Counted from the stretch's first letter, positions 21,369 through 53,000 are shown. The stretch is 64,000 nt of DNA from Hypomesus transpacificus (GCF_021917145.1 NC_061081.1:3235466-3299465), one strand, 5' to 3'. The notes: generated by a model from the sequence alone, not told the origin. Numbers and translations: made by a program.

Positions 21369-23667
21369 GAATCTATTCCGTCATGTTGGATTGGAATGGA
21401 CTGCATGAATGAAGTGAATGAAGAAACAAATGAGAACCTCCCCCTCCAGTAGATAGATCGGTACTTTAGCGGTGTATGGAGAATAACACGCCCCTTTATT
21501 AGTTACTGTAAGAATTGAAAGCCTACATTTTTGCCATGGACCATAGGTGGTCAATGGTTGACATTTGGGTTGTAGTACAATGGATGCCAGACACAGGCGT
21601 TCCAAAAAGGTTATATGTACTGATATGAGCCAGTATATTATATTATCAAATATCAACAAATATAAAATGTATATGCTTGGCTGTGGTTTTGTTTTGCCAG
21701 GGACTGAAACTGTCCCACCTCCACTTGTCCTCCACTTTAGGCTCGAGTAGTATACAAGTTCCATTGGTTCTGTCTGTGTCTCTCTGTTATCACCACTCCT
21801 GCGGTTGATACCTCTTATCTGTTGTAAGCCTCCCCCCAAACAAGTCTGATGGCTTTTTGATTTTCTACCTAACGGCTCTGCCTTTGACACCCTGCATACC
21901 CCCCCCCCCCCCACACACACACACACACACACACTGCCCGCTCAGTGCTAGCCAATGGCTGCTTTTCCTTCCACCGTAACCGAGACAATGGGTTTTAACG
22001 GCCCTGGTCAGACTACTCCATAGGGACAGTTACGAGAGCTGCTCAATTCCCTCCCCCAGTCACACACACACACACACAAACGCACACCAGGCTTTCAGGC
22101 TCTGTGACAAGAAAGCCAAAGTAAAATTTTCCAACCTCTAATGTGGCACTTGTGTCAAAGAGGAGACAGAAAGAGACCAGGGAAAACACAAACAGGAAGG
22201 CACGCCCAAGCTCAAATACAGCAATGACTCACAAACAAAAACTTCCACTTGTAATAAAAACCTTTTAATTCAGATTCAGCTAGGCCTGCATATACAAAGA
22301 CTTATAAAAAGTGAATTCTTTAGAATGATTTTTTTGCAGGGATTGGGACAAACAGTGGTCTTGCCACTGAGAGGCAATACAAGAAAGTGATGTCTACCAT
22401 TTTTTTTAATGCCATCATCTATGATCTTTCAGACGAGTGCTTCCATGTCACTTCCTCAGATAGAGTTTACAGATACAAGTTAAAATCAGCATAAATATAT
22501 CTAATGAAATCCTTTTTAATCAAAGCATGCAATATACTTACTCTGGTGCTAATTTTTCATAGACACAGTATATATAACTTTGTAACACTTTATTTCAGAG
22601 TCAATCTGTTGAAGATCTCTAAATGCTCAGCATATACTCAATAAACTATCAACAGATGGTCAATTACAATTATTAACTAATGTTCTAGTTGTGGAACGAC
22701 CAGTTGTTGAATATCAGCAGAGCTGTACTATTCTGTTCATAGTTTCTTGATGGTATAAGCATCTGCATAGGGCATACATGGGACTCTCGAAACGATGTGT
22801 AACCTGGTCATTTGTGTGTGCACTCTCTCTCCCTACATAACAATCCTTGCTGCTCCTAAATGGCAGTAGCTCTTCGATGTCAAACCTGGTTGGTTGGAGA
22901 GTATCCAAAGACACTCAATCAAGTGAAATGGGTATGGGATATCTGAACCCAAGGACTGGGCGCATAACATGTTAAACTTATAGATAAAAACCACGATTTC
23001 TCCGGTCCTGTTGTTTCTTAAGGAAGAAAAACTAGACAAAACATTACTTGTACCTATAATTGAATATACTGGAATATGTTTTAGCTGTGACGAGAGACAG
23101 AAGATAGGAGGACATTGAGGTTTTCTTAAATGTGTTGACACATGTGTGTCTTCTGGATGATATATATGTTTGCTTGTGTGTCACATTCAAATAGAAGCTT
23201 TGGGAAGTAGCTGCACAAACAATGAACATTATGAAGGCAAGCCAGAGGAACACTAAAATACAGAAAAACGTAAATCCAACACAAAGGGCTCAAAGGTTGA
23301 CTCCTAACTTCTTGACGACTAACTTTGCCTAGAGGTTGAAACAAACTTACTAGATAAACGACAAAACCCCAAAGGATGAGAGAACAGATGTGAAACTGTG
23401 CGTTTCACTGAGAAGGGCTGTGTGCGAGCCAGACACGATACAGAGTATGAAATGTGACAAGTATGACAGTTATAGACACCGTAAGATATTGGTCACGTGA
23501 TCGTCCGTAGAAATGAAGCCTTCGCAGTTAAGTACTTCATCTTTCATTCTTTATTTCTTGTCTTTTTTTCACACGCCTCATCCAGTTTTCTGAGATCGGG
23601 TTGACTTGTTTCAGAGTAAGAACTGGCTTGTGTGTGTGTGATTATGCTTTGAGTTGGTCTAAATGTT

Positions 23668-41120
<17,453 letters not shown>

Positions 41121-42205
41121 CTTTGGTCTTTTTAGGAACGTATAGCCAGAGACGGAGACATGGAGCTTGTCATTTCCGCAGCTGTCCTGTAATACCAATG
41201 CTTAAAGAGTATGGTGTAAAGTCGAGAAATAATATACACAGAGAAGAACGCAATCCTGTCGGTTTGCGCTCCAGCGCAGTCAATTTACGGTCTTCGCCTT
41301 TCGTTCACGAGTGGTAATCCGTGGCAGAGCTAAAGATAGCGCCGCTGTCGGTGAAGGAGGGGGTGGGAATTCAGCTCGGACAGGAGATTACATGAGGTAA
41401 ACGGGGGTGAACTACGTACAACTCCGGCGTTGCATCCTAGTCAGCGTCATGACGCTGTAGGAAAAAAGGGTTTATTTGACAGCGCGCGGACAAGTAGATA
41501 GGCCTATAGGTAACAGGTGGGTTCCAGTTTACAATAGTCCGCTATGCTAGGGCCAATATGAATACAAACATTTATTACGGATTTATTCGTTTACTAAGGT
41601 TCATATTTAGAATGTCTGGTCTGATTCAACCAGACCGGAAGGATAAGTGGAGTCTCCAGTGCCTTTATTACGCGTGCATAGAAAAGCATCAACAGAACAG
41701 AAGCCGACTAGTTTGTTAATGAATCAAAAACAGATTGTTCCACAGTAGGCATCTTCTAACCAGAAGGTTTCTGGTCTTGGACCCTGGCTGGCCCAGGCAG
41801 GTGGGAGCTTGGATGGAGTTGTGGAGAACCACTGAGAACAGAGATCTGATATTGACAAAATCACGGTTCAAAACTGATAAAACTCAGTATGGGGGGTTTC
41901 TGTTGTTTCACACAAGTGTTCTTTAGTAGTTTTATGCTTCCCTGATGTTCAGTGTAGGGAGATATGTGGTGTTTCCGATGGACAGTGACGAACCTGGAAT
42001 GGTCCAGGATTGGGGAGGAGTAAGAGTGGCACTGGCTGGATACACAAGCACTTGTCAGAGAGCGCACTCTGCTGGCCAGTAACAGAAGTAGTACCTGAAA
42101 AAGACTATTCAGATAGTTCATATTCAAATGCATTATTCTAACTTGACATATTGTAATTAACAAACAAAATAGGCCTATGTGTAGACTTCCTTCTGACCTT
42201 TCAGA
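41121..42205. other. npdc1 5' flank/promoter region
   Basis: Sequence upstream of the npdc1 ATG contains scattered CpG dinucleotides (about 41220-41500), as expected of a housekeeping or neural promoter. No TATA box was identified with confidence. No other gene is seen up to the mariner element at 42210. Confidence 0.45.
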
Positions 42206-42659
42206 CTTACAGTTTTTCTGAATTGCTAAAACACTAAACCCCATTCTCGGAATCAAATGTTCAGTGGCCTAAACCCCTTTGTCAAATCAGTCACTCTTTC
42301 GGCAAAACTCTAAACACATTCTCACTCACTAAAAACATTTTGCATTGTGATGCACTTGTGTTGCAAAATGGTCAACACAGGCGGCAAACAGTAAAAAAAC
42401 AACTACAACACTGTTGTCATTTTTAAACACAATTACTCCATATTGTTCACTTGTTTCTAATGATGCATGCAGTTGTACACAATTTGAGTTTACTGTAAAA
42501 TGCTTTTCATTGAGAGTTTTCTTTGTTCTTTGGGCTTTTGCCGTTGGAATACTGTATTTTTATGCAAGCACTGAATATAAAGACATACAATACTGTATTA
42601 CTTACAGTTTTTTTCCGATTGCTTACACAAATGTCAAATAACACACAGTTAGTGAAATC

Positions 42660-43020
42660 AAGCGGAGCTGGCTCATGCAGGAGACGCGAGACCTAGCGCG
42701 TCACTGCAACTCGTCACGCCACCCGTCAGGGCACACCTTCCTAATAGGGCGGGGTATATAGCAGGGATCCCGGCACTTGCATTACTAGTGCGACACAGAC
42801 GCTCTCAGTCTTCCTGCGGCCTCCGCCTTCCTGGCCTCCTCCTTTGTTTGTGTTCTTCTTTCCCATGGGTAATGCGTTCGTTGCTCTCTGCCCGGATGGC
42901 GAGACGGTGTCTCAGTTGGGGGCGGAAGGGAGCCGCTGCGAGCAGAACAATATGCTAAAGTCAAGAGATGCAATAATGTAATGTTTCGTGTGCAAAAAAG
43001 TATCATAAATAACACCACTG
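42660..43020 (+). other. GC-rich promoter-like insert, origin unknown
   Basis: This stretch is much richer in GC and CpG than the AT-rich mariner around it. It carries 'GGGCGGGGTATATAGC', a GC box next to a TATA box, at about 42748-42763. About 100 bp further on it opens a 38-codon frame starting MGNAFVALCPDGE. It could be part of an LTR or a captured promoter. I did not recognise the family and its borders are approximate. Confidence 0.35.
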
Positions 43021-43358
43021 AGTCCTCCTGCCTGAACCTGACACTCAAGGAGCAACACAGCAGCCCAGATCTGCCCAACTATAAGCACATTCTCAGCCTC
43101 ACACTAATTGCAAGATACCACACACAGTGTTTTGCAAATCACTAAACACACTTTTCTACATTAGACATAGACAGTTAAGATCATGTCACTTGCTGTAATT
43201 GCATTTTCTTAGACGATGCCTTGTAAAATGCCACACGTGAACGAATGGATCAAACACGGGCGTCAGGTGTACAAGCACTAAAGTGCATAATTGTAAACAT
43301 ACCAATCAGGTAAGCACTATAAAAAGGCAATAGGTCAGTGTGCCTGTCCTCATAAAAA

Positions 43359-43560
43359 ATGGAAGGCAATGTTGCAGGAAGAGGAAGAGGGAGACCTGGA
43401 GGCAGTGGAAGAATAGGGCTACATTAACAGTATCTAATGAAATTCAAACAACATTGGTTGACCATGTTGTGAACCATGGGGCAACATTAAGAGCGTCTGG
43501 ACAGAGTTGAGCCCAACCTCACCAGATACACTGTTGCAACAGTAATTTGGACATTTTGAC
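43359..43560 (+). pseudogene. Mariner transposase N-terminal remnant (RG-rich plus HTH)
   Basis: ATG 43359 opens an RG-rich 22-codon frame (MEGNVAGRGRGRPGG). After its stop another frame reads 'VSNEIQTTLVDHVVNHGATL' and, after a shift, 'VEPNLTRYTVATVIWTF'. These resemble the helix-turn-helix N-terminus of fish Tc1/mariner (IS630-type) transposases. The DDE part is absent. Confidence 0.6.
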
Positions 43561-44639
43561 AAGAGCAAAGGTGAAAACTACTATTTTCTACTGTCTACAG
43601 TACATACAATAAAAGTCATATAGCCTAGTACAGTATTTGCACTACATCAGTACTTTTTTGTACACATTCACGGCAGTCCATGATTGAAACAATGTACTGT
43701 ATTTCATTTGCTGAATACTTTCATTTGTCTCCACAAATGTATTTGCAGCGTTTACAGTATGAAGCCTACTATAGAATCTTCCATTTGAAATATGTTCAGA
43801 TTTTCTGCACAAAATGCAACCTTTACATAGACAATGTGGAGAAATACAGTAAATATTTTCAGCAGTGTGTAGTACTTGTCTTGTGTGTTGTGTTTGTTCA
43901 ACATATTCATGTACTTTTACGTACTCTACTGTAACAACACCTTTGACAAAATCAAGCAAGTTATATCATTAGAAAAGAATCGTTAGTTTAAAAGTCTTAA
44001 AAACTTTGCACAACAGCCTGTAACTGGTTCAAACAATCCAATTTTATGAAACCTGTGTGTGGCATATGGTGACAGAAATATTTTTTTATACATGATTGTA
44101 TAGTTTTGAACGAAGTGTTTCATTTTGCAAAAGATTGGAGGTGTTCTGTTACTTGTGTGTTTAGTTGTATGAATCGTGTGTTGTGTTTTGACAAAGTGAG
44201 CCCTGTTTTCAAAATTGTGCTTAAGCAATCGGAAGAAACTGTAAAGTAGCCTACTTACGGTGTGCAATTTATTCACAGTACTACAGTAAGTTGTGATTGT
44301 TATACTTTCTTCATTGTGAAATGCGCTTACTGCAGTATGTACAATGAACATATTTTTCTGTAACTACATGCCATGGATGCTGTGTTCTCAATTTTTCTGT
44401 GCTGTGTCTATTGATTGTTCCATAGTGTTTTTATGTTAGTTTGCTGTGTTTTTGATCTGAAAGCATTGCTTCATTTTGAGCACAGGTTAAATGGTTTAGG
44501 GGCGAGTGTTTGATTTTGCCAGAAGAGTCAGAGATTTTGGAAATTTTGAAAGGAAGATTTGGTTTTGTGTATACAGTTTTGAGGAAAAAGGGTAACCGTT
44601 TCAAGAAATGTGTTTTAGCATTTGTGAAAAACTGTAATA

Positions 44640-46746
44640 TCTATCATGACAAGAATCTCTGGGATGTTATACCTTATGTCCTGTCTCACTGTGTGAAACA
44701 AAGTCAGAAATACATAGCCTAGGGTTTGTATTCTTCTGGAATAACAAGCACAATACATTTATTTTGACTTAATTTAGTCACTAACCAGAAATCAAATCTT
44801 ATCAGGTCTCAATGATTTTCAAGTTCCCTTTAACAAGAAAAAAACATTGCTAAATGCCCAGGCATAGCAGTCCCTATATCTTTTAAGTACGACCGTTAAA
44901 GTACAACCAATCAAATAATGCTACTGTCAAGAAGTGTCCACCTGAATTGTTGACCAAGGACGTCGAGCTATGGAGAACAGAGCCTCACATCTTACTCAAC
45001 GCATGCCAAGCGAAGAGGCCTACGTCATTCGTGACATTCCTTTTCTATGGTATTCTGTTGTCCTGTGTGAGTTATTGTCACCTGTCCACGTCTGTGGCCA
45101 TGTTCCGCTGATGTCATCAGCTGATGTCAGGCTCCAAACGTGTTGGCTTTCGTTCAACAATCTATACTTGAGGGCAAGTGCATGCATCTGGAGTCACGGC
45201 ATCCCACACACAATGGGTGATGAATTCAGATAGGACCATATTGGCCAGGCTGTAGTGCTAGTGCTAACCCATTTGCTACAGCACAGTGAATACACATGGA
45301 CAGATGTAAGATTCAGAAGAAGAAAATATAACACTGATGTAAGCAATGAATCCACTCGAGTAATCATGATTCTTAATTTATTGATAATGGCAAAATCTCG
45401 TTGCTTTCGCTCTCCGTTTGCCAAAACTGAGACAAGAAGAATATACATTTGCATGTGATATTACCAGCAATTGGGTAAAATAAGAAAAATCACTTTGGCA
45501 CTTAATTTTGTTAGCTTCAGTTACCCTACCTACCTCTCAACATTCCAAAATGGGCACCAAAGCACACAGGTCAACATCGTCTTAGGTACATACCTTGTAG
45601 ACAGTCGGAAGTGCTGAAATGACACTTTACGTACTTAAAATTAACAGAGCAGCATTTGCAAGAGGTCCACTGCGCGAACAAGAAACGATTACACCCCGTC
45701 ATGGCAGAAAAACACTTCCAGATAAACATTTCCCATAAATTCCACTGCCCCGGTTTGCCCATACACACACACGCACTTATACACACACATAACCTAAAAC
45801 CCATGCATAATTATTTAGCATCTGTGCGATCGAAAGAGATGAGGGAATGCCCGAGTTATACTGACTGCATTTGTTGATGGGAGAGGAAATGTTTCCGCGT
45901 CTTGAACCGTTCGGCCTCTTTTGTGTCTCTTACCAAACACACGTGCATGTGTGGACACACACAGACAGCCGTGTCATCTTACCCCCCGGGGCGTAAGAGA
46001 GACCAGAACACATAGCTGACATTCATACATGGGGGGCTTCTTTGTATTGGAAATCCGACATGCACCTCAAAACACATTCTCACACACAAACTCTCGTGAA
46101 ACAGGAATTGGGGCGTTCCCGTGTGGATCCGTCCGGAAGGTGCCAAGGTGCAGATGAGGCCCTCTTCAATCCGTCCCCCGTGACCCCCCCCCAGAACAAA
46201 GTAACAGAACCTGTGTGCCGCTAGCATGGGCCACGCCTTCTGCAGAGTCAGGACCCACCCTCCCGTCGTGTCTCTCTCCGCGTCTAAATCGTACCAGCTA
46301 GGCTTGAGTCAAGTAAACAGGGGGGACTAGGCTGACGGGATGTTTCCTGGTTTTGGAGGCGTGTGTGTGTGTGAGTAAAGAGACGGCCTTCGTTCATCCT
46401 CACAGGACGTCATTCTAGACTGGTCGGACACAACGGTGTCTAAAAAAACCTGAAGCCTTAACTATGACAGCCTCATAAGGCGCCTTTTCCCCCCTCTCAC
46501 CCTGTTTAAACTGTTGCATCATACGCCATTCGTGAACTTAGCGGTCGTCGGGCCTGACGCCGCCATCATGTGGTTTGGTTTGCTACCGCAGCTGAGGTGA
46601 CCCAGCCATGAGTCCAGGTAGAGTAGCTGTGCTACATCTGGCCAGAAACACCAATCCCAAAAACACACAGTCCTAGTATCTAGTCACTATAGAGGTCATC
46701 CTTAAGGTTTAAAGTGTGTGTGTGTGTGTGTGAGTGAGTGGGGGGG

Positions 46747-46796
<50 letters not shown>

Positions 46797-47021
46797 CATA
46801 CATAATGTGTGTGTCACATCAACAGGCTTCCCTCTGGAGAGTAAAGCAGACCCTCAGACTAGACCCAAGGGCCCAGTTAGCCTCTCTGGCCCGGCCCTAG
46901 AGGACGTTATCTGGACGCTGATCAGAGGTCAGTGCCGGATGGGGATGGGGGGGGTGGGGGGCGTCCGCCCTGTGGTCAGGTAGGGATGTTACAGGAACCA
47001 GTCTGGTCTCATTGAATCCGA
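44640..47021. other. npdc1-edem3 intergenic region / edem3 3' side
   Basis: No gene recognised. The edem3 3' UTR must lie in the right part. A TTTATT (poly(A) signal complement) occurs near 45373. Simple repeats: (TG)n at 46714-46735 and 46759-46788. Open frames such as 45194-45454 and 45979-46227 lack any domain. Confidence 0.45.
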
Positions 47022-50000
47022 TCAGGGGCCCTCTTCCGGCTGGCCGGGGCTGTGTGCTGGGGGCGGGGCGTGACCCGGTGTCTCCATGCAGGGGGAGACG
47101 CTACCGCCCCCTGGTGGCGTGCAGGGCTTGGCTTCCCCCCGCCCCTCCTCCTCTCCCTCCTCCTCCTCCTCCTCCTCCTCTTCCAGCAGCACCTCCCCCT
47201 TCTCCAGGAGGAACTGCAGGGTGTGGCCTCGCGCCGAGCCCTCCTCCAGCTCCCCCTCCTCCGCCAGGCGGAACTTGATGTTCATCCCTAGGGGCTTCTC
47301 CTGCTTGACTGGAGGAAGAGAGGAAAGAAACAGACCATTTGAAAAAGGAGGAGGGGATGCCCCCATGTCCTCGGGGATGATCCTCGTTCTCATGCTACCG
47401 TACAGTCTAGTGTCGTAAACTGTTGCATACTCTGGCCTTGTATTTGCCCACTGGCATGCCAACAGCTTCTGGTGCTTTCTTTTCTATTTACACTACTATA
47501 CAACTGAGGTAGCAGTAACGGAAGCATTCACAATATTGGACTGGATTTTTGTGTGCTGTGTGCGGTTGATGTTGCTCCCCCACTCCCTGACATCACCTTT
47601 TCCCCCGTTATCTGGTTGTACAACTTACTGTAAGTCGCTCTGGATTAGAACGTCTGCTAAATGACTAATTGTACATGGAAAAAAAAAATGTGGACAGGTA
47701 TTCTTATTTAACTTCTTACGCCTATTATGCGTGAAGTCATTCATTGTCAAAGGGGCAGTCTGCACAGCTGCATTTGGAGCACTGGTTTGCTGTACCGGTT
47801 AATATTTGCTACACAACGGAAGTCGGGATCAAGGAAGCCTTTTAAATATAATCGAAATGTAAATGTTCCCCATATCGTCAACTCAGAAACTGAGCGACAA
47901 ATGTATGATGAATATGTAACATCCTTTTTTTTTTTTCTTCCTTTCTATTTAAAACCTGTCCACTTGTCTTTGGTTGCTAGGCGTCAGTCGCACCGTGGCC
48001 CTCTGGCCTGCCGCCTCACCGTGGCCCAGTTGCCTCTCCTTGGGCAGCAGGAGCACGTCCACGTTGTGCTGCTCCTCCAGGGCGGAGGTCAGCACGGCCC
48101 CCTCGCGGCTGAACAGGAAGAGGAGGGGCACGCCAATGTCCGAGGTGGAGTCGCCGTCGCCGACCATCTGGAAGAGGGGCGAGTCCTCGCTGTTGCTGCC
48201 CTCGCGGTGGTCTGGTGGAGGGGAGGAGGGGGGGGAGATATGGGACGTGTGGTTTTTGGGAACGGATAAGGGGTCGGCTGTTTGAAAGAAAAGCTTTACC
48301 GCGGTCTGTTTATCTGCGTGTTAAGGGGCCAGTTTTCTGGATAAAGCTTAAGTCTCGTCTCGGATCATAAAACGGGTTTATCCGATTTCTTTGTGTATAG
48401 GACAACTGCTGGCCCTGAATCGACCCTAATCCAAGTCTTAGCAATTACACATTGAGCTACTCAAATGACGGGTCAAGTTGAATCTACAGTCCATTCTTTG
48501 CCACAGATTAACCGTCATAACAGCAGAGTGATAAAAGCCTCCTCAGGCTATATCTCACTAAGCTGCTGACTGAAAAGGATCTCAATCACACGGATGATGT
48601 CTTGTGTGTGAGGGGATGTAACCGGCACACGCTGCGTGTGTGTGTGCGCGCTCCAATTGGCCACCATTCCACCATTCTCGCAAGTGAAATGTGGCTTATA
48701 GGTAGAGCGCCGACATTTCGGGACAAAGTGAGACGTACGGGTGTGACCAGGTGTGTGTGTGTTCGCTGCGGCCCCTCACCGATGAAGATGACCCCGATGG
48801 CCCCCGCCTCCTGCAGCCTGCGGGCCTTGGCGGCGAACATGCAGTCCCCGCGCAGGGCCAGGGCGATGTGTCCGCTCAGCTGCTCGCCGTTCTCCACGGG
48901 CCCACACGCCGTGTAGGGGGACGCCCTGACGATGCGGCCCTTCACCTGGGCACAGCCAGTGTGTGTGTGTGTGTGTGAGAGACAGAGCACAAAGAAGGAA
49001 CGAGAGAAAGGAAAAGAACAAAGAGGGAAGAAAAAGAGGGAGAGAGAGAAAGGAGAGAAAACACACACATTCTGTCAACGACACAGGCCGACACAACTCC
49101 CAAAGTGACATGAAAATATTTGATTTCATCTATTGGGATAACTGACAATGTTAATACACAAGAATATAAGAGAACCCCCCCCCCCCCCGGCTCACCCCGT
49201 GCTCCTGCTTGGTCAGGTCCATTCCGAACTTGGCCGGCCCAGCGGTCAGGACCGTTCTACCCAGGTACGGGGGGGAGATGAGCTGCACGATGAGGGGCAG
49301 CACTTCCTCCTCCTCGGGGCTCTGGGTCACCTCGGCCACCAGCTTCACCCGGAAGACCCCTTTATGCTCCTGGGGAAGGAAGGTGGGGGGGGGGGGGGGG
49401 GGGGGGAGAGAGGCAGAGAGGAAGGGAGAGGGAGGCAGTGATGGAGAGAGAGAGATAGTGAGGGAGAGAAAGTGAGGGAGAGAGACAGTGAGGGAGAGAG
49501 AAATAGTGAGGGAGAGAGAGAGACAGTGAGGGAGAGAGAGAGACAGTGAGGGAGACAGACAGTGAGGGAGACAGACAGTGAGGGAGAGAGAGAGACAGTG
49601 AGGGAGACAGACAGTGAGGGGGAGAGATAGTGAGGGAGAGAGAAATAGTGAGGGAGAGAGACAGACAGTGAGGGAGAGAGTTAGTGAGGGAGAGACAGAG
49701 AGAGGGAGACCAAAGCAGAGAAAGGAAGAGGAAGAGAAGGACGGAGGGAAAGTATCAACAACTACAACCAACCCAGTGAATCCACACGCCGTCCAAGATG
49801 GCACTGAGCCAAATGGCGGCCAAAGTGCATTCTAAGGCCAGATTAACACACAAGTTCACCCAAGATGTTTTATCCAGTATGTTTTCTATGGATATGAGCA
49901 TTTGCCTCGAGCAACGGAATAATCGGTGTCTAGGACCGATAACACAAAGACGATCCGACGAGTTTAGTCATGCAGCGGAGGGCAGCCCGTCACCCCAGCT

Positions 50001-53000
50001 TACCCCCTGGGCCCTGGTTGCCACGGTAGCCCCGTCGTTCAGAGGGGTGAGGGAGATGCCCATGCTCTTCAGGAACTCCACTGGTTCCATGCCGTTGTCA
50101 TGGAGAGGCAGTTCGATCCCCCTGCTGACACACACACACACACACACGTCAACACACACACACCCCCATGGGTTCACAGCAGAGGTTGTTGTTGTGAGAG
50201 CAGTGAACACACACACACACACACCTGACAGGCGAGGATTGGAAGGCCCGGCCGACCCCCGTGAGGTACTTGTATCCGTCCCTGATGGTCTTGGCGAAGA
50301 AGGGGTTGTTGGGGAAGAGGGTCTGGGTGCTGGGGCACGAGTAAGTGAACGGATCCTCCTCCTGCACACTAGGGGGCGCCTCCTGCAACATGGAGCGTAG
50401 GGTTGTTTATTTTCTGCACTGGGGAGAAAGCCCCTGCTGGACTGTGGAGGAGCGGGAATTTGTATTTGTTTGTGTGGCTGTGTGTGAGGGAGAGAGGGGC
50501 AGGCGGGCGGAGGAGAGACCAAACAGACCAGGCCAAAGCGAGAGAGCTGTAAACCAAGGCAGCGATGACAATAGAAAAATACAATAAAAAGATAAAAGAA
50601 CGAGAGATGAGAGCGATCGTACGGAAGACGTGAGCTCAGAACCGTAGGAGAGGTAGGGGGAGAGATAAAGAGAGAGATATATGTACTTTGGGCGTAGCTG
50701 TGACCTGTTTCAACAGCTGGGGAATTATTGACCGGTTTTTATTTCCTTGTAGGTAGGTAGATAGGACGCATGTGTGAAAGAGAGTGTACGTGCATGCGTT
50801 TGTGTGTAGCTGCTCCAGTAAGAGTGCGCTCCTGTGTCTATGTGTGAGAGAGTTATCTCCGTATCTGTACTCCGAGAAGGAGTTCTCTCTGTGGGTATGC
50901 GCTGTATGGGCGTGTCCCACGCACCGTGCTGTTGCCATGGCAGGGCGACCGGGACGTGGAGAGGGCCACGGGCAGCAGGTGAGCTTCGGTGGTGAAGATG
51001 TAGTCGTCCATGTCGAAGGGCAGCTGGTTCTTCTCCGAGAACAGCAGGTACAGATACTTGAACATCTCCGCCAGGAAGAACGAGTCCATTCTGCAGCCCC
51101 GCACACACACACGCACGCACGCACACGCAGTCTCAGCTTACCGCCATTGCACAGCTAAGTACTCCTTATCCTCACAATAGAAAACGAATGCGTCATGAGA
51201 TTAGGCGTGCGTGTGTCTGTGTGTTTCCTGCAGCTACCTGTCCTCATGTGTCCCTGTGCGGACATCGTGCACTGCGGCGAACCCACAAGGCACCCTGGCG
51301 TGGGCGTTGAGCTTCTCCACAATGGACTGGCCCACTCTGAGGTAGTAGGGGTCTCCCGTGGCCTGGAATAGAGGAAGAAACGGGGGAGCCGTTTTTGGAA
51401 ACACCCCTGTTTGGAGAGTGGTACGTCCCGAGACGAGATTCGTCTCGCGTGTTACCTTGTAGAGGTAGTAGGTGCTTTCCGCAAACTCCGGCCTTAGGGG
51501 ATGTTGACCCCAGTGCACTCTGAACTCGGTGGTGAAGGCCTGGAGAAGGAGGAAGTGCACACAGCCAATCAGATCCTTGAAAAAAATCCACGACTGGATG
51601 CTTTGTCTCGCTTTAGCGACATGTTCAATTCTTGACTTATTTGGCGTGAAGTAAATAGAAACAGATGTCAAGAGTGCCCCGGGTTCTGTCGAGCAAATCG
51701 TCTTACCTCAGGAAGGAACTTGTGTTGTTTGGTGACCTGGTAGAGCATTTCATGGGTCTCTATGGCTGGCTTCAGATCGCCCCTGAGGACCTGAGTGAGC
51801 ACATGCAAGGAGATCACTTCCTCCACACACACACACACACATCTCGTCTGTCGTCGGTAAGAATGTTGAGGATTAGGGATTCGTTTACGGCGTTCATAGG
51901 ACCGACGGCTGGGAATCTGTCGAGGAGCCGGACTAAGAATACACCAGGACTTGTTACCGGAAACTTGGGAAACCAGATCTCGAAACGTCAAATCGTCAGG
52001 ATCGGCGGGAATGAGAAGCCGTTTGGTTTTTGTGGGTCGACGACAGGGTAGCGGCGAGAGAGCCCTGGCTGCCCAGTGTACGGTGCATGGCTGCAAAGGC
52101 CGGGGGGGGTGGGGGGGGGTGGGAGTCCCAGGAAGGGGCCGTGCGGGTGCCCTACCTGGAGTCCGGGGAAGAAGGCGAGCAGAGAGTCCATCCAGCTGCG
52201 CACGCTCACTGTGGGGTTGTGCATGTGCACGTTGAGCAGCAGAGGGGGCTGGCTGATGTACTTCATGATGGCGCTGTAGTGCTGTAGCGCGCACACACAC
52301 ACACACACACGCACAGAAAACACACAGGCTTAATCTCACAGATACTAATATAACCCCCGCTATTTATGACATACATGACACTATTACATTTCAATAACAG
52401 TAGGTTCGCACATGGTTGCACAGAGAACCTAGTTGAGATGACATCCTTTTGTGCATGGTGTGTGTAGGTGTCTTCAGCGAAAGCCTGGTGGACAGGAGAG
52501 CTGCTTACGGTGTTGAACCTCTCTAGGTACACGTTGTCTCCCAGCAGGATGTAAGCCTTCATCAGGTACTCGTAGTAGGAGTCTATACCGGCGCCGACTC
52601 CGCTGTCTGTCGACAACGACACAGATGACAAATACAAGGCATTCATAGAAGGTCTCCATAGAAGCTTTCTTGGAGAATGTTCTTGAGGTACACCAACACA
52701 GTCAAGGACGTAGAGGCGGCTGTACCCAAGGTGTGTGTGTGTTGTAAAGAGCCCTGCCTCACCCCTGCGGACCCAGTCTCCGTTGTGGATGTTGATGACG
52801 GTCCCGACGAGGTCACTTCCCCTCTGTCTCTTCTCCCATAGGACGTCCAAGGCTTTCCTGGCATGCTCCTGAAAGTGACACGCGACAACATCCTCAGGCG
52901 TCATGCCGGTCCCCCCCCCCCCCCCCCCAAAAAAAACTAACGTAAACAAATAAAAGCAGTGTCATCTAGCGTTTCGGAATGAGTCTCCCGGCTCGTACCT

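Larger units (their letters stand above)
18966..23667. other. pou5f3 upstream region and npdc1 3' side
   Basis: No coding exon is supported. The first part should hold the pou5f3 promoter (a CCAAT-type ATTGG at 19469 and the Sox palindrome at 19504). Simple repeats lie at 21060-21100 (TG), 21285-21367 (TCTG)n, 21901-21936 (C run then CA) and 22062-22080. The right part is likely npdc1 3' UTR: TTTATT, the complement of the poly(A) signal, occurs about 120 nt past the npdc1 stop (near 23547) and again near 22580. Open frames at 20206-20572 and 21381-21932 have no domain. Confidence 0.5.
42605..44241. mobile_element. Mariner/Tc1-like element (inner)
   Basis: The left end CAGTTTTTTTCCGATTGC matches the right-end complement CAGTTTCTTCCGATTGC, with TA on both flanks (42603-42604 and 44242-44243). 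It contains a transposase remnant at 43359-43560 and a GC-rich foreign-looking piece at about 42660-43020. Confidence 0.7.
42210..44634. mobile_element. Mariner/Tc1-like element (outer of a nested pair)
   Basis: The left end CAGTTTTTCTGAATTGC and the right end (complement of CAGTTTTTCACAAATGC) are related TIRs sharing GCTAAAACAC, with TA on both flanks (42208-42209 and 44635-44636). Most of its length is taken up by a second element of the same superfamily at 42605-44241. Confidence 0.65.
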
